Part shown: one piece after another, positions 57,680 to 64,000 of the stretch
Layout of the letters: each line of letters begins with the position of its first letter
Position numbering within the stretch: the stretch's first letter is position 1
Source of the DNA: Synechococcus sp. KORDI-100
GTDB lineage: Bacteria; Cyanobacteriota; Cyanobacteriia; PCC-6307; Cyanobiaceae
Direction of reading: 5' to 3'
NCBI RefSeq assembly: GCF_000737535.1
Contig: NZ_CP006269.1
Span: 124,001-188,000 of the forward strand
DNA length: 64,000 bases
Made by a program: the position numbers and the translations under genes
The notes under the pieces: model-generated
Database searches by the model: none
The model's input: the letters and a program-made list of their open reading frames with translations, nothing else
Told to the model about the DNA's origin: nothing

Positions 57680-57703
57680 GCCCTCCTGTGTGGAGGGCTT
57701 TTT
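57680..57703 (+). terminator. Intrinsic terminator of gap2
   Basis: GCCCTCC and GGAGGGC form a perfect 7-base stem around the loop TGTGT, followed directly by five T residues, 24 bases after the gap2 stop. Confidence 0.92.
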
Positions 57704-57707
57704 CGTG

Positions 57708-58694
57708 TCAGGACATGCCGTAGTGCCTGAAACCCTGGCTGTCGATCAAGGACTGGTCATCACTCCATCGCACGCCACAGGAACCACGACAGATGGTTCC
57801 GATGCGCTGAGCCCCGGGAACGAGCTCGAGCCATGGGGTCACCCATGGCGGCGGCAGGCTCAGGACCAGTTCAAAATCCTCGCCACCGACCAGGCACCAC
57901 TGATCCCAGGGTGATCCCAGGGGCCAGTCCTTCGGCCTGGGCAGTTGATCGCGGTCCAGCACCGCTGCGCATCCACTGCTTCTGCACAGCCCTTCAATGG
58001 CGGCCAACAGGCCGTCGCTGCTGTCCGTTCCACCGGCTCGCCAGGGCAGATCGTTTGGTTTGCTACTCAGGAGCGCCTTCAAGGCATCGAAGCGAGGGAC
58101 GGGACGCCGGTGCTGCTGGACGGCCTGACGTCTGAGGCTCTCTGGAACCGATTGTGATTTCAGAGCTGGATCGTTCTGAAGCAGCGCAAGACCCAGTCGG
58201 CTGAGGCCATGCGGTCCACTGGTGAGCAGTGCGTCGCCCGGCCTGGCATCGCCGCGATGCAGTCGCAGAGACCCCAGGCGTCCCAGGGCGCTGACCGAGA
58301 GCAGTCGTTGTGCTCCATCGGAGCAGTCCCCGCCCAACAGCGCGCCGCCATGGCAGTGAAGGGCGTCGCTCATGCCTTGATAGACCCCTTGCACCCAGTC
58401 CCATGGCGTGCTCCCAGGGGCGACCAGTGCCACTGTGATGCCCTCGATGGCTTCGGCTCCGCTGGCGGCCAGGTCGGACAGATTGGCAGCCACGGCACGC
58501 CAGCCCACATCGCTTGGATCGGTTGTGGCATCACTGAAATGGATGCCGTCCACCAACACATCGGTGTTCACCAGGAGCGGCCTCGGGTCCTCGGCCAGGC
58601 AGGCCGTGTCGTCGTCGAGTTGACCGGCAGGGGCGAAGTGAGACAGCCGCCTCAGCAGCTCGGTTTCGCCGAGATCCGCCAGGGTCTCGTTCAT
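57708..58694 (-). CDS. thiL: Thiamine-phosphate kinase
   Basis: ThiL phosphorylates thiamine phosphate to thiamine diphosphate. The 328 residues show DDTACLAEDPRPLLVNTDVLV, DGIHFSDATTDPSDVGWRA, ANLSDLAASGAEAIEGI, LLGGDCSDG, DSSDGLLAAIEGLC and GGEDFELVLSLP. Normal length. Its ATG overlaps the cyclophilin stop as ATGA, so the two genes are coupled. Confidence 0.95.
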   Translation of the reverse strand: MNETLADLGETELLRRLSHFAPAGQLDDDTACLAEDPRPLLVNTDVLVDGIHFSDATTDPSDVGWRAVAANLSDLAASGAEAIEGITVALVAPGSTPWDWVQGVYQGMSDALHCHGGALLGGDCSDGAQRLLSVSALGRLGSLRLHRGDARPGDALLTSGPHGLSRLGLALLQNDPALKSQSVPESLRRQAVQQHRRPVPRFDALKALLSSKPNDLPWRAGGTDSSDGLLAAIEGLCRSSGCAAVLDRDQLPRPKDWPLGSPWDQWCLVGGEDFELVLSLPPPWVTPWLELVPGAQRIGTICRGSCGVRWSDDQSLIDSQGFRHYGMS

Positions 58695-59767
58695 GCGTGC
58701 GCTTTCAGTCCGTCCGCTCCCTCGATCACCTTGATGGATTCGATTCGATCATCAGTCGTGAGCTCCTCGAGCACATCGAAGCCGTCCACCACGTATCCGT
58801 AGGCGGCATTGCGGCCATCCACGAGGTTCAGTCCGGCCGGCGTCAGCTCGGCTTCGTAGAGGAACATGAAGAACTGGGAGGAGCCGTCATCGAGGGCATT
58901 GGCGGAATGGGCCCAGCCCAGTGTTCCCAGCGTCGCGAAAGGCAGGGTCGGCGTCGCCTTGAACAGACCGACGTCCTCGAAGGTTTCGTTGTAGATGGTG
59001 TCCTCTTCCTCAGGAACGCGAATTTCGAGGGGAACCCTGCGTTCCTGTTGTGTCTTCGGATCGACGTAACCCAGAGCAGGTCCTTCGGGGTCGCCGCTCT
59101 GCAACACGTAGAAGTCCTCGGCACGGATGAAGGGCAGCCCGTCATAGAAACCCTTGAGGGATAAATCCACAAAAGCTCCTGCGGTGAGCGGGGCGTTGTA
59201 GCCGTCAACCACGGCTGTGAGATCCCCTTGTGTTGTGCGGATCAGCAGGGTGGCCCGGCCCATCAACCGCGGCAGAGCATCGAACTCCTTCGGGATCGAC
59301 CGTTCAAAGTCGGCCGGCACCAGCAGTGCTTCGATGTCGCCGATTCGGCTGAGTGTGGTTCGCCGTGCCCGGATGAAGCCAGGTTTGTCGGAGCTGCTCA
59401 CCTGTTCCTTCAGATCCTCCAGGCCAGCGTCCACCTTGCTGAACAGGGCCTCTGCTTCCGACCGCAGCTCCTCTGGGATGGCCGCCAGGATCGCGCTTTG
59501 ACGTGTGCTCAGCAACGCTTCACTGCGGCTCACCGCCTTGCCGAGGGCACTCCAGCGTTTGGCGCGCAGGTCGTCGCTTGTTCTCTCGAGGCGGTGTTGC
59601 AGGTTGCGGATGTCGTCCTGCTCGAAGGGCAGGGCGTCCCGCAGGATCGCCGCTGGGTCCTTGACCGCATTGCCCTGAGGCAAACCGGCTCTCGCTGCCT
59701 GTGGAAAGGCCAGCAGAACGGTGGCGAGCAAGGCGATCAGACCACGTTTGAAATGCTGATGGGTCAA
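58691..59767 (-). CDS. Lumenal cyclophilin-type peptidyl-prolyl isomerase (CYP38/TLP40-like)
   Basis: A 358-residue protein from TTG at 59767, the only fitting start before the signal peptide ([18 protein letters not shown]). A helical domain spans about residues 30-160 (Leu/Arg-rich, [17 protein letters not shown]). A cyclophilin domain follows, with [55 protein letters not shown] and [16 protein letters not shown]. This layout matches thylakoid TLP40/CYP38, which supports photosystem II assembly. Divergent from efp. Confidence 0.88.
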   Translation of the reverse strand: MTHQHFKRGLIALLATVLLAFPQAARAGLPQGNAVKDPAAILRDALPFEQDDIRNLQHRLERTSDDLRAKRWSALGKAVSRSEALLSTRQSAILAAIPEELRSEAEALFSKVDAGLEDLKEQVSSSDKPGFIRARRTTLSRIGDIEALLVPADFERSIPKEFDALPRLMGRATLLIRTTQGDLTAVVDGYNAPLTAGAFVDLSLKGFYDGLPFIRAEDFYVLQSGDPEGPALGYVDPKTQQERRVPLEIRVPEEEDTIYNETFEDVGLFKATPTLPFATLGTLGWAHSANALDDGSSQFFMFLYEAELTPAGLNLVDGRNAAYGYVVDGFDVLEELTTDDRIESIKVIEGADGLKAHA

Positions 59768-59831
59768 GGGGAACCCCAGTGCTGACGGGACTTTGGCACA
59801 GCCGTATGATCCCCTGAGCCGTTCCGCCGGG

Positions 59832-60392
59832 ATGATCTCCAGCAACGACTTTCGCACCGGCACCACGATCGAGCTCGATGGTGCCGTCTGGCGAGTGGTC
59901 GAGTTTCTGCACGTCAAACCAGGGAAGGGTTCAGCCTTCGTGCGCACCAAGCTCAAGGCGGTCAAGACGGGCAACGTGGTGGAGAAGACATTCCGCGCCG
60001 GCGAGATGATTCCGCAGGCTCTGCTCGAGAAGTCCTCGCTTCAGCACACCTATATGGAGGGTGAGGACTACGTCTTCATGGATATGGGGACCTACGAGGA
60101 GACCCGTCTCAGTGCAGAACAGATCGGCGACAGCCGCAAATATCTCAAGGAAGGGATGGAGGTGAATGTCGTCTCCTGGAACGACAAGCCCCTTGAGGTG
60201 GAGCTGCCCAATTCCGTTGTTCTTGAGATCAAGGAAACGGATCCAGGTGTGAAAGGCGACACCGCAACAGGGGGAACCAAACCCGCCATTCTTGAAACCG
60301 GTGCCCAGGTGATGGTGCCCTTGTTTCTTTCAATCGGCGAGAAGATCAAGGTGGACACCCGGAATGACGCTTACCTCGGCCGAGAGAACTGA
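59832..60392 (+). CDS. efp: Elongation factor P
   Basis: EF-P helps ribosomes through Pro-rich stretches. From ATG at 59832 it has 186 residues. The loop [16 protein letters not shown] carries Lys at the modification site rather than Arg. It continues with [16 protein letters not shown] and the C-terminal signature ([13 protein letters not shown]-like). Ends 6 bases before accB, so the two are co-transcribed. Confidence 0.97.
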   Translation: MISSNDFRTGTTIELDGAVWRVVEFLHVKPGKGSAFVRTKLKAVKTGNVVEKTFRAGEMIPQALLEKSSLQHTYMEGEDYVFMDMGTYEETRLSAEQIGDSRKYLKEGMEVNVVSWNDKPLEVELPNSVVLEIKETDPGVKGDTATGGTKPAILETGAQVMVPLFLSIGEKIKVDTRNDAYLGREN

Positions 60393-60398
60393 ATCCCC

Positions 60399-60875
60399 AT
60401 GCAGCTCGATCACGATCAATTGCACCGTCTGCTTGAGGTGCTCGCTGACAGCGACATTCAGGAGTTCCGCCTCGAAGGGGATGACTTCCGTCTGGAAGTG
60501 AGGCGCAATCTGCCGGCTCAGGCCGTGATGGCGCCTGTGATGTCTGCACCGTTGCCTGCAGCGGTGCAGGCACCGGCCGCCGATTCCGCTGCGGCGGGCA
60601 ACCCGCCCCCGGCCGCCACCGCCAGTCGCAGTGATCTGCTGGACATCACCGCTCCCATGGTCGGGACCTTTTATCGCGCGCCTGCTCCGGGGGAGGATCC
60701 TTTTGTGGAGGTCGGCAATCGCATCAACGTCGGTCAGACGGTTTGCATTCTTGAGGCGATGAAGCTGATGAATGAACTGGAGGCTGAAGTGAGTGGTGAA
60801 GTGGTCGAGATCCTCGTGGACAACGGCACACCCGTTGAATTCGGTCAGGTGTTGATGCGGGTACGCCCTGCCTGA
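60399..60875 (+). CDS. accB: Acetyl-CoA carboxylase biotin carboxyl carrier protein
   Basis: AccB carries biotin between carboxylase and transferase in malonyl-CoA synthesis. The 158 residues have an N-terminal helix-strand part, a Pro/Ala-rich linker (about 48-78) and the biotinyl domain with [20 protein letters not shown] and the biotinylation motif EAMKLMNE. Its last 31 bases overlap pdxA tail to tail. Confidence 0.96.
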   Translation: MQLDHDQLHRLLEVLADSDIQEFRLEGDDFRLEVRRNLPAQAVMAPVMSAPLPAAVQAPAADSAAAGNPPPAATASRSDLLDITAPMVGTFYRAPAPGEDPFVEVGNRINVGQTVCILEAMKLMNELEAEVSGEVVEILVDNGTPVEFGQVLMRVRPA

Positions 60876-61888
60876 TCCTTCGTCAGATCCCAGGCTGCCT
60901 GGATGGCGGCGATCATGCTGTCCGGCCGGGCGACACCCCGACCAGCGATGTCAAATCCCGTTCCATGGTCGGGAGACGTTCTCAGGAAGGGCAACTCCAG
61001 GGTTGTGTTCACGGCGGCATCGAAGGCCAGCAGCTTCACCGGGATCAGACCCTGGTCGTGATACAGGGCCAGAATTCCGTCGGGTGCTGACGCTTCCGGG
61101 CTTTTCCAGGCCTGGGCAGCGCCAAGCCAGCAGCTGTCCGGTGGTTGGGGGCCATCAACACGGATCTCCGGATGGTCGGAACGCCATGCCCTGAGCAGCG
61201 GCTCCAGCCAGCCGGATTCCTCCTGGCCCAGCTGTCCTGATTCACCAGCATGGGGATTGAGACCGGCGACGGCGAGATGGGGGCGGTGCTTGAACCGACG
61301 GCAGAAGGTCAGCAGCACCGACAGTTTGTGACGGATGAGCTCAGGGGTCAGCGACGTCGGCACTTGCTGCAACGGCAGATGCGTGGTGGCCAGCAGGGTG
61401 TTCAGTCGCCAACCCGTGTGGGGGGAAACGGCAGTGAACAGCATCGAACTGTGGGATTGTCCCGCCAGTTCGGTCAACCGTTCCGTCTGGCCTGGGTAGT
61501 GATGCCCCGCCGCATGCCAAAGGTGTTTCGCGATCGGTGCTGTTACCAGGGCCCGTGCACCGGGATCGCTGAGGCACTCCACAGCGCGTGTGAGCCAGTG
61601 AAACCCTGCAGCGCCGCTTCTCGCACTCGCGTCGCCCGCTTCGATCGGCCGTTCGATGGGTTGATCGTCGATCTGCAGCTGAGCTGGATCAGCAAGGTTC
61701 GTGCAGCCGAGGGACAGCAGCCGTTGATGAATGTTGATCAGGCTGCGGCGACATCCAACCAGCAGCGGTTGGAGTTGATCGGGGAGGGCATCAGAGCCCA
61801 GGGCTTTGAGAGTGACTTCCATGCCGATCCCCGCCGGATCACCAAGGGCAATCACCAGTCTTTGGGTAGCGTCAGGTGAGGCGGGCAT
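60845..61888 (-). CDS. pdxA: 4-hydroxythreonine-4-phosphate dehydrogenase
   Basis: PdxA oxidises 4-phosphohydroxy-threonine in pyridoxal phosphate synthesis. From ATG at 61888 the protein has 347 residues: [33 protein letters not shown] with [46 protein letters not shown] and [14 protein letters not shown] (metal His residues). The frame is open 17 codons upstream, in sequence that overlaps the next gene, so the inner start is preferred. Confidence 0.94.
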   Translation of the reverse strand: MPASPDATQRLVIALGDPAGIGMEVTLKALGSDALPDQLQPLLVGCRRSLINIHQRLLSLGCTNLADPAQLQIDDQPIERPIEAGDASARSGAAGFHWLTRAVECLSDPGARALVTAPIAKHLWHAAGHHYPGQTERLTELAGQSHSSMLFTAVSPHTGWRLNTLLATTHLPLQQVPTSLTPELIRHKLSVLLTFCRRFKHRPHLAVAGLNPHAGESGQLGQEESGWLEPLLRAWRSDHPEIRVDGPQPPDSCWLGAAQAWKSPEASAPDGILALYHDQGLIPVKLLAFDAAVNTTLELPFLRTSPDHGTGFDIAGRGVARPDSMIAAIQAAWDLTKDQAGRTRINT

Positions 61889-61892
61889 CGAT

Positions 61893-62078
61893 GTGCTGAG
61901 ACTGTTGCTGTTAGGGTTGCTGCTTGTGGGATTGGCCACGGGCGTCAGCAGACAGTGGCTGCTGATTGATCTGGATCGATTGCAGCAGGACCTCGGATTG
62001 CCAACGACCGATCAGGAGGGCTCCTCCGGGTTCAATCAATGGCTAATCGGGACTCCGAAGAAGTCCCAACCTGATTGA
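61893..62078 (+). CDS. Small membrane-anchored protein, hypothetical (61 aa)
   Basis: From GTG at 61893, five bases from the pdxA start on the other strand, a 61-residue product starts with one membrane segment (LRLLLLGLLLVGLATGV) and a soluble tail SRQWLLIDLDRLQQDLGLP. It resembles small conserved proteins of marine picocyanobacteria by layout only. The last 47 bases overlap the SDR gene antisense. Confidence 0.5.
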   Translation: MLRLLLLGLLLVGLATGVSRQWLLIDLDRLQQDLGLPTTDQEGSSGFNQWLIGTPKKSQPD

Positions 62079-62967
62079 CATCCTGTTGCCAGCAGTCCTG
62101 AAGACCGCTGCGGAAATCCGGGTGCAGCAGCTCGTAGCCAAGCTGCTGCCGCAGTAAATCGTTGCTCACCCGTCGATTTTCGCTCCAGAACGAGCGTGCC
62201 ATCGCACTCATTCCCTCACGGCTCTCGTTGAAGGATTCCTCGGCAGGGAGCGGGCACTCCAGCAGCGTTGCTGCGAAGCGCAGCAGGTCGCTGCTCGGCG
62301 CGGGGCAGTCATCGCAGATGTTCACGATGTCCGGACGCTGGCCAGCTTCGGCGCAGTGCATGAGATGCAGTGACGCGCCGGCGATGTCCTCGACATGAAC
62401 ACGGCAGAACACCTGTCCCGGCTTGTTGATCAGACGGGCGCGCCCCTGCAGCAATGTGTTGATGACGGACCGTCCGGGCCCGTAGATGCCCGGCAACCTC
62501 AGGATCTGAACGGGTAGTCCGGAATCCTGCCAGGCCCGTTCGCACTCCAGACGCCGGCGGCTGCGTTCCTGGCCGGGATTGGCCGTGTCCGACTCGCCGA
62601 CCCAGTGGCCGCCAGTGTCTCCGTAGACACCAGTGGTGGAGAGGTAGCCCGCCCAGCGCAGAGGCAGTTGCCGCAGCAGTGGCAGCAGCTGGTCCAGCAC
62701 GGGATCGCGGCCGTCCCTGGTTGGTGGGATGCAGCTGATCACATGGGTGATGTCAGGGATCTCATCGAGGTTTGGAGCCAATCCGGCGTCACTGTCAAAA
62801 CAGAGATCTCCTGGTCCTCGGTTGGGCTGCCGCCGTGTTCCCAGCACGGGAGTTCCAAGGCCTTGAAACAGCTGCGAGAGGGTTCCGCCGCTGTATCCCC
62901 GTCCGAGGATGAGCAGTCGAGAACCCGATGGCAGGGGTCGGCAGCGATTGACAAGTTCGCGAAGCAT
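62032..62967 (-). CDS. NAD-dependent epimerase/dehydratase-like (SDR) protein
   Basis: A 311-residue extended SDR-like protein. The nucleotide loop is LLILGRGYSGGTLSQLF (GxGxxG-like). Further motifs are HVISCIPPTRDGRD, GYLSTTGVYGDTGGHWVGE, LPVQILRLPGIYGPGRSV and CRVHVEDIAGASLHLMH. The usual YxxxK catalytic pair is not evident after TTGVYGD, as in the YeeZ-type group; the substrate is unknown. Confident on fold, not on function. Confidence 0.85.
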   Translation of the reverse strand: MLRELVNRCRPLPSGSRLLILGRGYSGGTLSQLFQGLGTPVLGTRRQPNRGPGDLCFDSDAGLAPNLDEIPDITHVISCIPPTRDGRDPVLDQLLPLLRQLPLRWAGYLSTTGVYGDTGGHWVGESDTANPGQERSRRRLECERAWQDSGLPVQILRLPGIYGPGRSVINTLLQGRARLINKPGQVFCRVHVEDIAGASLHLMHCAEAGQRPDIVNICDDCPAPSSDLLRFAATLLECPLPAEESFNESREGMSAMARSFWSENRRVSNDLLRQQLGYELLHPDFRSGLQDCWQQDVNQVGTSSESRLAID

Positions 62968-62975
62968 CAGTACAG

Positions 62976-63146
62976 ATGTATCAGTTGCTGTTGGCTGCCA
63001 TGTCGTCAGTCCTCTGTCGCGTCCATCCGATCATCGTCGCCGGTGCGCTGCTGGTGTCGGCCCTCTTCATGGCTCCTGAAGAGCCTGCTCAACAGGCGTC
63101 CATCTGCCAGCGACTCCACTCCGTCGATGCCTGTCGTGTCTGGTGA
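62976..63146 (+). CDS. Small single-span protein, hypothetical (56 aa)
   Basis: ATG at 62976, divergent from the SDR gene by 8 bases. The 56-residue product has one membrane segment (HPIIVAGALLVSALFMA) and a conserved-looking Cys-containing tail QASICQRLHSVDACRVW. The tail pattern with two Cys recalls small marine Synechococcus proteins; function unknown. It ends 13 bases before the HNH gene stop. Confidence 0.55.
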   Translation: MYQLLLAAMSSVLCRVHPIIVAGALLVSALFMAPEEPAQQASICQRLHSVDACRVW

Positions 63147-63159
63147 GCGGGGTCGCTGG

Positions 63160-63573
63160 TCAGGCTGCCTGGAAGCTCAGTCCTGAATCATCCGGTCGCT
63201 CCCTGTCACTGGCCAGGCGTGGCTTGTGGTCTGGCTCAGCCCATTGCAGCAGGCGCAGGGCGAGGCGCAGATCGCCGTCCATCCAGGCTCGAATGGCCAT
63301 CGCCCGGCGAGGGTCGTAGAACCGCTGTCTGCGATACCACTCGAACACGTCTGCATCGGATTTATGTCCGTTGCAGGAGAGGCAGGCCGGTACGCAGTTT
63401 TCGGTGACACTTAAACCACCACGACAACGCGGCAGAATATGATCAATAGATTCGGAAGGTTTGCCGCAATAGATGCAACTTTTTCCGGTGTATGTATGCA
63501 ATGATTGTCTCCATCGTCGAACACGTAATTTGGGGCAGAGTTCATCTAGAAAAACTGCGTCCCTGTTATGCAT
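63160..63573 (-). CDS. HNH endonuclease
   Basis: From ATG at 63573 a 137-residue protein: MHNRDAVFLDELCPKLRVR, then CIYCGKPSESIDHILPRCRGG, VTENCVPACLSCNGHKSD. The two CxxC pairs bind zinc and DHILP supplies the HNH active site. A basic helical C-terminus with a Trp-rich middle follows. ATG at 63594 would add seven residues. It is not within a recognisable phage or intron; stand-alone HNH genes of this type are common in marine cyanobacteria. Confidence 0.85.
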   Translation of the reverse strand: MHNRDAVFLDELCPKLRVRRWRQSLHTYTGKSCIYCGKPSESIDHILPRCRGGLSVTENCVPACLSCNGHKSDADVFEWYRRQRFYDPRRAMAIRAWMDGDLRLALRLLQWAEPDHKPRLASDRERPDDSGLSFQAA

Positions 63574-63782
63574 CCGAGGATCTCGGTTAAACAAAGTTTG
63601 CCGCGAAAGCTGATGGCGTCAATGTGTCGAGCGCTGCATTTTCAGACATGCTTGCTCTCAAAAATTGCTTTGTTGCAAGGAACTTGTCGAACGTCTGTGA
63701 GCCTTTAAGATTTTTGTTTGTGGGGTCGTTTGATTCGTCATTGACGTCCCACCGTTGCTACCTCGAGCTTTCACCCTCAGGC

Positions 63783-64000
63783 ATGGTCCGAGTGGTGAGT
63801 CCCTTTGATGCGGTGACGCAGGCGCAGCTGCGTCGGGTGAGGCCACGTGGGTGCTGGCGCGGCCAACGCAAGGGCTGGGAGTTTCCACTGGCCTCGATGC
63901 AGGCACTGCAGTCCGCCCTGGGCAAGCGTTTTCACATTCGAGACGACCTGAAGCAGTGGATGGCCTGGAGCCATCAACCGCTACCGCCTCTGCCTCCGCA
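63783..64000 (+). CDS. Probable SNF2-type helicase with HARP-like N-terminus, partial (3' end outside window)
   Basis: From ATG at 63783 the frame stays open to the window end (72 codons). RPRGCWRGQRKGWEFPLASM, LGKRFHIRDDLKQWMAW and HQPLPPLPP resemble the N-terminal part that precedes the SNF2 helicase core in cyanobacterial proteins; the helicase motifs are not in view. GTG and TTG codons upstream are also in frame. The stretch 63595-63782 shows no other gene and should contain its promoter. Confidence 0.5.
   Translation, partial: MVRVVSPFDAVTQAQLRRVRPRGCWRGQRKGWEFPLASMQALQSALGKRFHIRDDLKQWMAWSHQPLPPLPP

Overview
This window is chromosomal DNA of a GC-rich unicellular cyanobacterium, most likely marine Synechococcus or a close Cyanobium relative. 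The photosynthetic markers are psbQ, a lumenal CYP38/TLP40-like cyclophilin, the Calvin-cycle type gap2, a Tic20-like protein, sucrose-phosphate synthase and DUF3134, DUF1400, DUF502 and HpsJ proteins. Genes are tightly packed, with many 1-4 base start/stop overlaps and several tail-to-tail overlaps. The genus is an inference from gene content and from the order thrC - intergenic region - dnaN - PRC-barrel gene - purL - purF.

Left part (1-15.7 kb). An O-antigen-ligase-like membrane protein is cut by the left edge, followed by purU, psbQ, an FAD amine oxidase-like gene with no ordinary start codon, and a lone pstS preceded by a Pho-box-like repeat. Then come dnaK, aroE, a Tic20-like gene, rpsF, argG, mraY and small conserved genes. 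A short AT-richer islet at about 12.37-13.08 kb holds what looks like the remains of one broken gene. It is followed by purT and a short, single-domain sucrose-phosphate synthase.

Middle part (15.8-31.9 kb). A DUF1400 alpha/beta hydrolase, uvrA and recN read leftward. An ABC1 kinase, a second DUF1400 protein and thrC read rightward up to a 392-base gene-free interval just before dnaN. That interval has DnaA-box-like 9-mers, a perfect 15-base inverted repeat and an AT-rich stretch, and is the best candidate for the chromosome origin. dnaN, a PRC-barrel protein, purL and purF follow as one rightward run.

Right part (31.9-64 kb). A GyrA/ParC-like topoisomerase subunit, a TPR protein and queG read leftward. 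HpsJ, DUF502, nusB, ftsY, an RsbU-type phosphatase, argH and a glycine-rich RNA-binding protein read rightward. Next are dusA, msrB, a BaiN-type flavoprotein, the type IV pilus set pilB-pilT-pilC, and a grpE-dnaJ-tusA-like-rsgA run facing ebfC-murB-murC. Then come gap2 with a clear terminator, thiL, the cyclophilin, efp, accB, pdxA, an SDR enzyme, two small membrane proteins, an HNH endonuclease and the start of a probable helicase.

Linked functions include purine synthesis (purU, purT, purL, purF), with PurU releasing the formate that PurT uses; peptidoglycan (mraY, murB, murC); arginine (argG, argH); the DnaK-DnaJ-GrpE chaperones; and type IV pili. Apart from the origin candidate and the decayed islet, this is mostly ordinary core genome. 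I did not find a convincing new multigene system. All family calls come from reading motifs; no database search was run.
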